NCBI GenBank assembly: GCA_002358975.1
Contig: DEPX01000132.1
Span: forward strand, 11,104-24,024
Direction: 5' to 3'
Length of the DNA stretch: 12,921 nucleotides
From: Micrococcaceae bacterium UBA3381
Lineage (GTDB): Bacteria > Actinomycetota > Actinomycetes > Actinomycetales > Micrococcaceae
How positions within the stretch are numbered: position 1 is the first letter of the stretch; each line of letters starts with the position of its first letter. Below are positions 1 to 7,900 of the stretch, piece by piece. The position numbers and the translations under genes are program-made. The notes under the pieces are model-generated. The model made no database searches. It was not told the origin of the DNA and saw only the letters and a list, made by a program, of their open reading frames with translations.

Positions 1-831
1 CCCGCCGCCGATGTCTAACTCGCTGATAGAAATCTGTTCGGCGGCCAGCTGGGCGATGAATTCCAGCATCCGGGTTGCGGCAGTGGCAAAGCCCGTCGAT
101 TCAAAGATCTGACTTCCAATGTGGGAATGCAGGCCCACCAGGTTAATGCGTGGACAACCGGCAGCAAATGTGACGGCCTGATACGCCGCTGATGTGTCGG
201 CTCCGGGTGCCGGGGTCATGGTCAGGCCAAATTTCTGGTCTTCGTGGGCAGTAGCAATGTGCTGATGTGTTGACGCATCGACTCCTGGGGTTAATCGCAG
301 CATGACATTGGCGGTGATTCCAAGAGCGTTTGCTTGCTGAGCCACGCGATGCAACTCGGGCAATGAGTCCACCACAATGCGCCCCAGCGATGTAGTGATC
401 GCGGTTTCTAATTCCGCATCGGATTTATTGTTGCCGTGCAACCCGATCTTTGACGGCTCAATTCCGGCCCGCAGGGCGATGGCTAGTTCGCCGCCGGATG
501 CGGTGTCCATAAACAAGCCCTCGTCGCGTACCCATTTAGCCACCTGGACGGTCAGCAGTGCCTTGGACGCGTAGTAAACATCCACTCCCCCACATAACGG
601 TGCAAAGGCAGTATTGAATGCCTCAACATAATCTCGTGCCCGTGTCCGAAAATCGTTTTCATCCAGTACCCAAAGCGGACTGCCGAATTGTTCAACTAAT
701 TCGGAGACACCAATGCCCTGGACAGTTAGCTGGGCGTTATCGCGAACAACCCCTGAAGGAAAGATCTTGGGATCAATTTCAGCGGTATCGGTTGGGATTT
801 TGAGCCAGTTGGGCGCTAGAGGTGAATTCAT
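1..831 (-). CDS. lysA: Diaminopimelate decarboxylase, 3' end cut by window edge
   Basis: LysA is a PLP enzyme that decarboxylates meso-2,6-diaminopimelate to L-lysine, the last step of lysine synthesis. I translated the minus strand from the ATG at 831: 277 codons stay open to base 1, about 60% of a usual 450-470 residue actinobacterial protein. The N-terminal extension and FGSPLWVLDE match the family. YYASKA holds the PLP lysine (K90). DTASGGELA, GLHGNNKS, GLHSHIGSQ and, at the very edge, ELDIGGG (the PLP phosphate-binding glycine loop) follow in the expected order of the fold-III alanine-racemase-like barrel. The C-terminal domain lies outside the window. The ATG overlaps the argS stop by one base (TGATG) and a GGAGA sequence sits about 7 bases upstream inside argS, so translation is probably coupled. 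An argS-lysA pair is a known actinobacterial arrangement. Confidence 0.96.
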   Translation of the reverse strand, partial: MNSPLAPNWLKIPTDTAEIDPKIFPSGVVRDNAQLTVQGIGVSELVEQFGSPLWVLDENDFRTRARDYVEAFNTAFAPLCGGVDVYYASKALLTVQVAKWVRDEGLFMDTASGGELAIALRAGIEPSKIGLHGNNKSDAELETAITTSLGRIVVDSLPELHRVAQQANALGITANVMLRLTPGVDASTHQHIATAHEDQKFGLTMTPAPGADTSAAYQAVTFAAGCPRINLVGLHSHIGSQIFESTGFATAATRMLEFIAQLAAEQISISELDIGGG

Positions 832-2522
832 CACATTTTCTCCGGTGCCGATACTCCCAGTAGGCCCAACCCATTGGCCAAGACCTGCGTGGTGGCATCG
901 TTGAGCCAGCGACGGGAGTAGTTAACGGTTTGTGGTTGCGGTTTGGTGCCATCCTGTTCTGGGGCTGGCACGATTCGTGCTGCTGCATACCAAGCGTGAT
1001 AAGCCGCTGCGATAGCTTCTAAGTGCCGAGCTAATCGATGTGGTTGACGCAGTTTCGCAGCACTTCCAACTATCGCTGGGAACTGGGCCAGTTTCGACAA
1101 GAGTTCTTCTTCTGTTGGGTGATTCAATGCAGCGGCATCAAATTTTTCTTCGGAACGAACCACACCCTGGGCGTCAGCGGTACGTGCAGCTGAACGCGCC
1201 CGTGCGTGAGCGTATTGCACGTAAAACACCGGATTGTCGTTGGTTTGTGACCGCAATAAGTCCGGATCGATTTCAATCGGCGAGTCATTCGGAAAGCGGG
1301 CCAGCGAGTAGCGCAGTGCATCGACACCTAACCATTCGATCAGATCTTTGAGCTCGATGATGTTACCGGCTCGCTTAGAGAGGCGCGCACCGTCGACGGA
1401 GATCAGCTGCCCGATCAAGATCTCGATGTTTTGTTCCATATCATCACCGGCACAAGCCGCCAGGGCACGCAGCCGATTGACATAACCGTGATGGTCAGCG
1501 CCTAACAAATAAATTTTCTGGTCAAAGCCACGGTCTTTTTTCGACAAATAGTAGGCGGCGTCACCGGCGAAATAGGTGGGTTGACCATCCGCCTTAATTA
1601 ACACGCGGTCTTTGTCGTCATCAAAATCTGTGGTGCGAAGCCAGAACGCGCCATCATCTTGATAGGTGTGGCCTTGAGCTTTAAGCCGTTCCAGGGCGTC
1701 TTCGACTGCCCCTGAAGCATGCAGCTGTGCTTCAGAGAACCAGACATCAAAATGTACTTTGAACTCGTCTAGGGTTTGCTGGATATCGGCCAGCTGTAAC
1801 TCATAGGCGCGTCGACGCAGCTGCGGCAGCGCGCTCTTATAATCCTGGTCACGGAGTTCAGGATCTTCGGTCAAAATGGTCTGGGCTATATCGTGAACAT
1901 ACTGTCCCGGATAACCGCCTTCGGGAACCGACTGGCCGTGCATCCGAGCCCACACCGAGGCAGCGAAGGTATCCAGCTGCACACCAAAATCGTTGATGTA
2001 GTACTCGTTGGTTACCGTTGCCCCCGACGCACGCAGCAATCGGCTGATTGCATCTCCCAGGGCAGCCCACCGTGTGTGGCCGATGTGCAGCGGCCCGGTG
2101 GGATTGGCTGAAACAAATTCTAGATTCACGACATCGCCAACGGCCTGATCATTATGCCCGAACGTTTCGCCTGCTTCGATAATGGTGCGTGCAAGTTCAC
2201 CGGCTGCACCAGCATCCAGCACAATATTGATGAAACCCGGACCGGCAATATCCACGCTTGCAATACTGTCTAGCGCTTGGAGTTTCGGTGCTAGAACTTC
2301 CGCGAACTGGCGCGGATTCATGCCAGCACGTTTGCCTAACTGCAGCGCAATATTTGTTGCCCAGTCACCGTGGTCTCGGGACTTAGGTCGTTCAACTTTC
2401 GGGGCTTCAGGCACCGCATCGGCTGGCAGGTTAATTTCGCCGGCTTCTATTGCGGTATGCAGAACGTGGGCAATAGCTTCAGAAAGATTTTCGGGATTCA
2501 CGGATCCAAGTTTAGCTACCAC
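831..2522 (-). CDS. argS: Arginyl-tRNA synthetase
   Basis: ArgS is the class I aminoacyl-tRNA synthetase that charges tRNA-Arg in the cytoplasm. The 563 residues are a normal full length. An N-terminal Add1 region is followed by HGDWATN (51-57), the class I HIGH motif in NPTGPLHIGH (146-149), DHHGYV (about 343-348), the KMSK-equivalent ARLSKRAG (379-386, K383) and a helical DALR anticodon-binding domain from about residue 425 to the end. The start is a GTG. An in-frame TAG lies two codons upstream, so the gene cannot begin earlier. AAGGTG about 12 bases upstream is a slightly distant ribosome site. A second GTG at codon 8 with GGA before it is a possible alternative start. The gene leads the argS-lysA operon and diverges from a tRNA-Arg gene, with 120 bases between them. 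I could not identify a convincing argS promoter in that gap. Confidence 0.97.
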   Translation of the reverse strand: MVAKLGSVNPENLSEAIAHVLHTAIEAGEINLPADAVPEAPKVERPKSRDHGDWATNIALQLGKRAGMNPRQFAEVLAPKLQALDSIASVDIAGPGFINIVLDAGAAGELARTIIEAGETFGHNDQAVGDVVNLEFVSANPTGPLHIGHTRWAALGDAISRLLRASGATVTNEYYINDFGVQLDTFAASVWARMHGQSVPEGGYPGQYVHDIAQTILTEDPELRDQDYKSALPQLRRRAYELQLADIQQTLDEFKVHFDVWFSEAQLHASGAVEDALERLKAQGHTYQDDGAFWLRTTDFDDDKDRVLIKADGQPTYFAGDAAYYLSKKDRGFDQKIYLLGADHHGYVNRLRALAACAGDDMEQNIEILIGQLISVDGARLSKRAGNIIELKDLIEWLGVDALRYSLARFPNDSPIEIDPDLLRSQTNDNPVFYVQYAHARARSAARTADAQGVVRSEEKFDAAALNHPTEEELLSKLAQFPAIVGSAAKLRQPHRLARHLEAIAAAYHAWYAAARIVPAPEQDGTKPQPQTVNYSRRWLNDATTQVLANGLGLLGVSAPEKM

Positions 2523-2589
2523 AGTCTAGGTCAGCACCTTTAAGGCGGAGTTTCACCGGATTGATCGCATATTTCGTCATAGCCAGGTT

Positions 2590-2618
2590 TTGCGGTAGGC
2601 TATTCAGGGTCCGATGAT
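2590..2618 (+). promoter_or_regulatory. Possible promoter of tRNA-Arg
   Basis: TTGCGG (2590-2595) and GATGAT (2613-2618) are separated by 17 bases, with the -10 matching the consensus at four of six positions. Transcription would begin near 2625, about 18 bases before the mature tRNA. An inverted repeat (GGGTCC/GGACCC) overlaps its downstream end. This is inferred from pattern only. Confidence 0.35.
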
Positions 2619-2640
2619 ACAGCGTTTTCATGCTGGACCC
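2607..2640. repeat. Inverted repeat between argS and tRNA-Arg
   Basis: GGGTCC (2607-2612) and GGACCC (2635-2640) are perfect 6-base inverted arms about 22 bases apart, with a shorter CAGC/GCTG pair inside. The element lies over the presumed -10 of the tRNA and upstream of argS. It could be an operator or an RNA structure in an argS leader, or chance. Confidence 0.3.
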
Positions 2641-2642
2641 CC

Positions 2643-2715
2643 GCCTCCGTAGCTCAGGGGATAGAGCGTCTGCCTCCGGAGCAGAAGGCCACAGGTTCGA
2701 TTCCTGTCGGGGGCA
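2643..2715 (+). tRNA. tRNA-Arg (anticodon CCG)
   Basis: A complete 73-base cloverleaf can be drawn. The acceptor stem GCCTCCG pairs with CGGGGGC (2708-2714) with one T-G wobble. The D stem is GCTC/GAGC, the anticodon stem TCTGC/GCAGA with loop CTCCGGA, and the T stem ACAGG/CCTGT with loop TTCGATT. The anticodon at 2676-2678 is CCG, which reads the arginine codon CGG. The discriminator is A2715. CCA is not encoded (the next bases are CAA), as is common in actinobacteria. It stands alone on the plus strand, divergent from argS, the gene for the enzyme that charges it. Confidence 0.97.
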
Positions 2716-2723
2716 CAATTACA

Positions 2724-2757
2724 CGCCGACCTTCTACAGTTTTTACGGCGCTCTTTT
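2724..2757 (+). terminator. Possible terminator of tRNA-Arg
   Basis: CGCCG (2724-2728) and CGGCG (2746-2750) can form a five-pair GC stem with a 17-base loop, followed directly by CTCTTTT. The position just after the tRNA fits, but the stem is short and the loop long, so confidence is low. Confidence 0.35.
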
Positions 2758-2852
2758 CCGCATTAGGTATCTTTCATCCTATCGTTGGCTAAAATTCGCC
2801 GTCCCATCGAAGAAATCTTCATTTGACGAGGCGTTTTGGTGTGCCCCAAGTC

Positions 2853-2882
2853 TTGTGACAGGATTATCAGCTGCTGCATACT
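2853..2882 (+). promoter_or_regulatory. Possible promoter of the HTH gene
   Basis: TTGTGA (2853-2858) and CATACT (2877-2882) are 18 bases apart in the 210-base gap between the tRNA and the HTH gene. Transcription would start near 2889, giving a leader of about 37 bases before the ATG at 2926. The -10 matches four of six positions. The rest of the gap holds only the possible tRNA terminator. Confidence 0.3.
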
Positions 2883-2925
2883 TGAAAAATCAACGCATGC
2901 AAAACTCACGTTTTTTGGATGGCAC

Positions 2926-3348
2926 ATGACTTTGCAAAGAAAAACGCACCCCCGTGCAGGGCAGAACCAGCTGAACCCCGGTGATCAACGCTCCATTGGT
3001 TTAGATATTATGCGGCGCAGAGAAGCCGCCAATCTGCCGCGCACGGATCTGGCCAATAAAATTGGCATCTCTGAACGAACCCTTTTTCGTTGGGAGATGG
3101 AAGGTACCACGATGAAAAATCGTGATCGTTTCGTTGAAGCCTTGTCATCCATAGTTTATACCCCGGGTGGGAAACCTACCTCACTAACCATGACACGCAG
3201 CCAATTGCGTCGGGCAGCCTCCACCGATCTGGCCTCAGAACTGCAGGATCGTGCCCGCATTATGGATAACTACACCCGGCTTGTCGAAACTCTCAAAACC
3301 CGTTTACGCGAAGACGGGTTGGAACATTACATTCCACCCGGCCTCTAG
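2926..3348 (+). CDS. Helix-turn-helix protein of unknown function
   Basis: I do not recognise this gene beyond its fold. From the ATG at 2926 it encodes 140 residues. After a basic, disordered-looking N-terminus (1-20), residues 22-75 resemble an XRE/Cro-type helix-turn-helix; TDLANKIGISERTLFRWE (40-57) gives the two central helices. Residues 90-130 are rich in Arg, Leu and Glu and look like one or two amphipathic helices that could dimerise. The frame is open from an ATG at 2836, but the extra 30 residues contain a Cys-Cys pair, are unlike a protein N-terminus and cover the likely promoter. I therefore prefer 2926, although its ribosome site (GGATGG) is weak. There are no membrane segments or metal motifs. 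It lies 138 bases ahead of the aldehyde dehydrogenase on the same strand and might regulate it, but that is only inferred from position. Confidence 0.75.
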   Translation: MTLQRKTHPRAGQNQLNPGDQRSIGLDIMRRREAANLPRTDLANKIGISERTLFRWEMEGTTMKNRDRFVEALSSIVYTPGGKPTSLTMTRSQLRRAASTDLASELQDRARIMDNYTRLVETLKTRLREDGLEHYIPPGL

Positions 3349-3369
3349 CCAGCACGGTGCCATACACTA

Positions 3370-3403
3370 TGGTTATCGCCGACGGTACATACTTGCATAA
3401 CCA
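3370..3403. repeat. Inverted repeat upstream of the aldehyde dehydrogenase
   Basis: TGGTTAT (3370-3376) and ATAACCA (3397-3403) are perfect 7-base inverted arms separated by 20 bases. The same TGGTT/AACCA core recurs at 3430-3441. The position between the HTH gene and the dehydrogenase suits a binding site for a dimeric regulator. An RNA hairpin is also possible, though there is no T-tract to suggest a terminator. Confidence 0.4.
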
Positions 3404-3429
3404 CCGGGCCAAGAACAGGTGATTTCTAG

Positions 3430-3441
3430 AACCAAGTGGTT
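3430..3441. promoter_or_regulatory. Short palindrome AACCA-AG-TGGTT, possible operator
   Basis: Two 5-base arms flank a 2-base centre, 46 bases before the dehydrogenase start codon. The arms repeat the core of the larger inverted repeat at 3370-3403, giving four TGGTT/AACCA copies in about 70 bases. TTAGAT at 3441-3446 could be a -10 element next to it, but no matching -35 was found. Confidence 0.3.
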
Positions 3442-3486
3442 TAGATTGAAGGTCGAAATGAACCCTTCAGCGATGCAAGGAAGAAT

Positions 3487-4872
3487 ATGACCACCACATA
3501 TCGCACACAAAACCCTGCCACCGGCCAGTTGCTTGAAGAATTTACCTTCGCCACCGACGACGAAGTCCAGCACGCACTGACAAAATCAGCTCAGGCCTAC
3601 ACCGCCTGGTCGGGCCTGGACATGGCCGAACGCGGCAAAATCCTATTGAAACTGGCCGATCTCTTCGACGAAAACGCCGAAGAACTCGCGGCCCAGGCCA
3701 CCCTAGAAATGGGTAAAAACACTCGCGAAGCTATCGGGGAAGTCAAATACTGTGCCCGAATTATTCGGTACTTTGCAACCGAAGGTGAACGGCTCACCGC
3801 CGACCAACCTTTGAAAAACATTGACGGTCAGACCGCTATACTGCGTCGTCGATCTTTGGGACCGTTGCTGGGAATCATGCCGTGGAACTTCCCCTACTAT
3901 CAAGTCATTCGGTTTGCTGCCCCGAACCTGATGCTGGGTAACACAGTGATTCTCAAACACGCCGAAATCTGTGCTGGAACCGCGCTGAAGATCGAAGAAT
4001 ATATGCGCGAAGCCGGGGTGCTTGACGGTGCCTACATTAACTTATTCGCCACCCACGACCAGGTCTCAACCATCATCGCAGACCCAAGGATCCACGGGAT
4101 ATCACTGACCGGTTCTGAACGTGCCGGTGCAGCCATTGGCGAGCAGGCCGGGCGCCATTTGAAAAAAGCTGTCCTTGAATTAGGTGGTTCCGACCCCTAC
4201 ATTGTGCTGGACTCCGCAGACGTGGCAGCCTCAGCACGACGTGCACTATTCTCTCGGCTGTCAAACTCAGGACAGACCTGCACCTCGAATAAACGCATGA
4301 TTGTCATGGATGATATTTACGATGAGTTCGTTGCTGAACTAGCAAAACTTGCCGGCGAGCTGACACCGGGCGATCCGGCCGAGGCCAATCGCAGCGAATA
4401 TGCACCCCTGTCCTCTGAAGCGGCTGCCGTGGGCTTGATGGCACAAATTGACGAGGCCCGTAGCGCCGGGGCCAATGTGTTGGTGGGTGGGCAACGCCCA
4501 GACCTACCCGGCTACTATGTGGCCCCCACTGTACTGACCGATATTCCAGAGACGTCACGGGCCTACACCGAAGAACTCTTCGGACCGGTCGTAATGGTCT
4601 ACCGGGTGCATTCCGAGGACGAAGCCATTGAACTGGCCAACTCATCGGCATACGGGCTAGGTGGCTCAGTCTTTTCCGCCGATGAAACACGAGCCCAACA
4701 AGTCGCCGATCAACTTGATGTCGGCATGGTCCACATCAACGCGTTCAACGTTGGAGGCGAAGACCTGCCCTTTGGTGGTGTGAAACGTTCAGGTTTCGGA
4801 CGCGAACTCGGGCCGCTGGGCATGGACGAATTCGTCAACAAACAACTCCTCACGGTTAGCCAACCGCGCTAG
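3487..4872 (+). CDS. gabD: Succinate-semialdehyde dehydrogenase-type aldehyde dehydrogenase
   Basis: This is a cytoplasmic NAD(P)-dependent aldehyde dehydrogenase of 461 residues, a normal length. It most resembles the GabD1/Sad (YneI) branch, which oxidises succinate semialdehyde to succinate at the end of GABA breakdown. Visible residues are MPWNFPYYQV (131-140, oxyanion Asn134), the cofactor lysine in LKHA (K157, typical of this branch rather than KPS), the glycine turn LTGSERAG (207-214), the general base in LELGGSDP (Glu231), the nucleophile in SGQTCTSNKR (Cys265) and EELFGPV (from 362). The C-terminus has LPFGGVKRSGFGREL. AAGGAAG four bases before the ATG is a good ribosome site. The gene seems monocistronic: a strong hairpin follows its stop. 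No GABA aminotransferase or permease is adjacent, so the true substrate could be another short semialdehyde. Confidence 0.88.
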   Translation: MTTTYRTQNPATGQLLEEFTFATDDEVQHALTKSAQAYTAWSGLDMAERGKILLKLADLFDENAEELAAQATLEMGKNTREAIGEVKYCARIIRYFATEGERLTADQPLKNIDGQTAILRRRSLGPLLGIMPWNFPYYQVIRFAAPNLMLGNTVILKHAEICAGTALKIEEYMREAGVLDGAYINLFATHDQVSTIIADPRIHGISLTGSERAGAAIGEQAGRHLKKAVLELGGSDPYIVLDSADVAASARRALFSRLSNSGQTCTSNKRMIVMDDIYDEFVAELAKLAGELTPGDPAEANRSEYAPLSSEAAAVGLMAQIDEARSAGANVLVGGQRPDLPGYYVAPTVLTDIPETSRAYTEELFGPVVMVYRVHSEDEAIELANSSAYGLGGSVFSADETRAQQVADQLDVGMVHINAFNVGGEDLPFGGVKRSGFGRELGPLGMDEFVNKQLLTVSQPR

Positions 4873-4884
4873 CAGTAACTTCAG

Positions 4885-4913
4885 TCCGGGTGATCGGTTG
4901 CCGGTCACCCGGA
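4885..4913 (+). terminator. Hairpin terminator after the aldehyde dehydrogenase
   Basis: TCCGGGTGA (4885-4893) and TCACCCGGA (4905-4913) pair perfectly over nine bases. A U-G pair and CGG/CCG extend the stem to 13 pairs with a TTG triloop. It starts 12 bases after the stop codon. No T-tract follows, which fits the I-shaped terminators common in actinobacteria. It separates gabD from hrpA. Confidence 0.8.
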
Positions 4914-4967
4914 TATGCTGTGTTCGGCCCCAAGCTTGTGCTGTGCGCAAATACGGTGAGACTACCG

Positions 4968-4973
4968 TAGAAT
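4968..4973 (+). promoter_or_regulatory. -10 element of hrpA, probably near-leaderless
   Basis: TAGAAT matches the consensus -10 at five of six positions and ends nine bases before the hrpA ATG at 4983. A start about seven bases downstream (A4980) gives a leader of only about three bases. No purine-rich ribosome site lies before the ATG, which fits a leaderless message. No clear -35 is visible. Confidence 0.5.
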
Positions 4974-4982
4974 TTTGTCATC

Positions 4983-7900
4983 ATGTCCAACACATCCCCG
5001 CTAGATCTTTCTGCCATTTCCTTTCCCGACGAGCTACCGGTCTCTCAGCAGCGGCAACACATCATGACCCAGCTGGCCGAACACCAGGTCATCATAGTTG
5101 CCGGTGAAACCGGGTCAGGAAAGACCACGCAGCTACCCAAAATGTGTCTGGCCATGGGCCTGGCTGAGCATGGCATGATCGGTCACACCCAACCACGTCG
5201 TATCGCAGCACGATCCGTTGCCCAACGAGTCTCCGAAGAACTAGGTCAATCACTGGGAAATACCGTGGGATATCAGGTGCGGTTCACCTCCGAGGTCTCC
5301 GCCAATACCCAACTGAAAGTCATGACCGATGGGATTTTACTCGCCGAGATTCAACATGACCCAAACCTGTCAGCCTACTCGGTGCTTATTATTGACGAAG
5401 CCCACGAGCGCAGCCTGAATATCGATTTTTTGCTCGGCTATCTCAAACGATTGTTGGCCAAACGCGATGACCTAAAAGTTCTTATTACCTCGGCCACGAT
5501 TGACCCCAAATCATTCGCCCAACATTTCGCCGATGCCAACGGCACCCCGGCCCCAATCGTTGAAGTTTCCGGGCGCACCTATCCGGTGGAGATTCGTTAT
5601 AGACCACTCACCCAAGCGGTCATGGCCGATGATCCAGATGACGACGCCGACGACATGGAAGAAACCCGGGACCCACTTGATGCCATCGCTGATTCCGTTG
5701 AAGAACTCGGACGAGAAGCCCCCGGCGATATTTTAATTTTCTTTCCCGGCGAGCGCGAAATACGCGACGCCGCCGAGGTATTGGGCAGCCGATTGCAGCA
5801 TAATCCGCGGCTGGCCCACGCCGATATCTTGCCGTTATTTGGACGGTTGTCGTTACAAGATCAACAGCGGGTTTTTCGTCCCGGTAAAAATCGCCGCATC
5901 GTCTTAGCTACCAATGTGGCAGAAACCTCGCTGACCGTCCCGGGGATCAAGTATGTTATCGATACCGGTACTGCCCGCATTTCGCGGTATTCACAGCGCA
6001 CCAAAGTCCAACGCCTACCGATTGAACGGATCTCGCAGGCCTCGGCACAACAGCGTTCCGGACGTGCTGGTCGTACCAGCCCCGGCATTGCCATCCGGCT
6101 CTATTCGGAAAGCGATTTCAACGAACGCCCAGAATTTACCGACCCAGAAATCCTCCGCACCTCATTGGCCTCGGTCATTTTGCACATGGCGTCGTCCAAT
6201 ATTATTTCAACGGCAGCTGAGCTAGAAGATTTTCCTTTTATCCAACCGCCCGAACATAAACAAATCACTGACGGCGTGACACTGCTGACCGAACTAGGGG
6301 CACTGAACACCGGCAACCCGGTTCGAGTGCGTGGCCGCGGTGGACGCTGGGTTACCCGCACCTTTGCTGCCGGGACCATTACCCCGCTGGGACGGCGTCT
6401 GGCTCGGTTGCCGGTCGCTCCACGACTAGCGCGTATGATTTTAGCTGCCCAAGAGCACAAAGTCGTGCCCGAAATGTTGGTATTGACCGCCGGTTTAACC
6501 ATCCAAGACCCGCGCGAACGTCCCGAAGAACATCGGGCAGCAGCAGATGAACTGCACCGCAGGTTTACCGATGATGCTTCGGATTTTTCGGCCATGTTGA
6601 ATCTGTGGAACTATCTTCACGAGCAACAGCGAGAACTATCCGGAAATCAGTTTCGTAAACTGTGCCGACGAGAATTTATTAACTACCTCCGGGTCCGTGA
6701 ATGGCAGGATCTGGTCCGCCAGTTACGCCAAATCACCCGCGAAGTTGGCATCAAAATCCCGTCTGAAAACAAAATCGAAGCAGCGGGTCATCATGACGGC
6801 ATCCACCAGGCGCTTTTGACCGGGCTACTGTCTCACATCGGCTCCTGGGATGAGCGGCGCAATAATTATCAAGGCGCCCGAGGTTCCCGTTTTGCTGTCT
6901 TTCCTGGCTCAGGTCTGTTCAAAAAACGCCATGACTTCGTAATGGCCGCAGAGCTGGTTGAAACCTCGCGACTGTGGGCCCGTCAGGTAGCTGCCATTGA
7001 GCCGGCTTGGATTGAACATGCCGCCGGATCTTTGGCCAAGATACATACTTCGGATCCGTATTGGTCCAGACGTAACGGCACCGCCATGGCCAGACAACGT
7101 GTCATGGTCTACGGGGTCACCATTGTCACCGACCGTCCTGTGCGCTACTACAACATAGACCGTGGATTGGCGCGTGAAATGTTTATTCGACACGCGCTGA
7201 TTGAAGGGGAATGGAACACCCGCCATCACTTTTTCAAACGCAATCTGGAGCGGCTAGCCGAAATTGAAGAATTAGAGACACGTATGCGCCGCCGGGACCT
7301 ATTGGTATCCGAAGATGTGCTCTTTGAGTTTTATGATGCTCGCATTCCAGAACATGCTGTTTCCCAGCGGCACTTTGACGCATGGTGGCGTCGAGAACGC
7401 CACCATAACCCGGAACTATTAGATTTCGATCCGGACCAACTCTTAGCTGCCGATGCCCAACAATTGGATGTCAATAAATATCCCGACGTATTTGTGCATC
7501 CAACACCCACCGGCGATGTCCAATTGCCATTACATTATGAGTTCACGCCGGTTACTGCTATTGGCGCAGACGCTTCAGGCGCCGGTAAACCGGCTGGACC
7601 TGGCACCGACGGCGTAACCGTAACCATACCGGTGGCGTTGCTACACCAGATGGACACTGAACGCTTCGACTGGTTAATTCCGGGACTGCGTACCGAACTC
7701 ATTACTGCTTTAATTCGTGGGCTGCCCAAACCCATTCGTAAACACTTGGTTCCTGCCCCCGATACAGCCCAGGCGGCTGCCACATATCTGGCCGAGTATG
7801 CTGACCCACAGACCGATAATTTCTTTGCCGCACTAGGAGCCTTCCTACGCCAAGTAAAACACCAATACGTAAAACCCGACGACTGGACGATCGACAAACT

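Noticed and set aside
2836..2925. Longer N-terminus for the HTH protein
   Set aside because: The extra residues are Cys- and aromatic-rich without family resemblance and overlap the best promoter candidate.
2630..2929. 99-codon open frame on the plus strand
   Set aside because: Its first third is the tRNA-Arg gene itself, and the rest overlaps the start of the HTH gene in another frame.
3349..3369. GCACGGTGC after the HTH gene as a terminator
   Set aside because: The arms are four bases with a one-base loop, which cannot form a useful hairpin.
2643..3486. tRNA-Arg as an integration site for a mobile element
   Set aside because: I looked for a second copy of the tRNA 3' end and for an integrase gene. 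Neither is visible in the window.
4304..4690. 128-codon open frame on the minus strand
   Set aside because: It is antisense to the conserved aldehyde dehydrogenase and reads as Arg/Pro-rich noise.
6101..6595. 164-codon open frame on the minus strand
   Set aside because: It lies wholly within the HrpA coding sequence, over the helicase/HA2 part, and has a Ser/Arg-rich composition with no recognisable motif.
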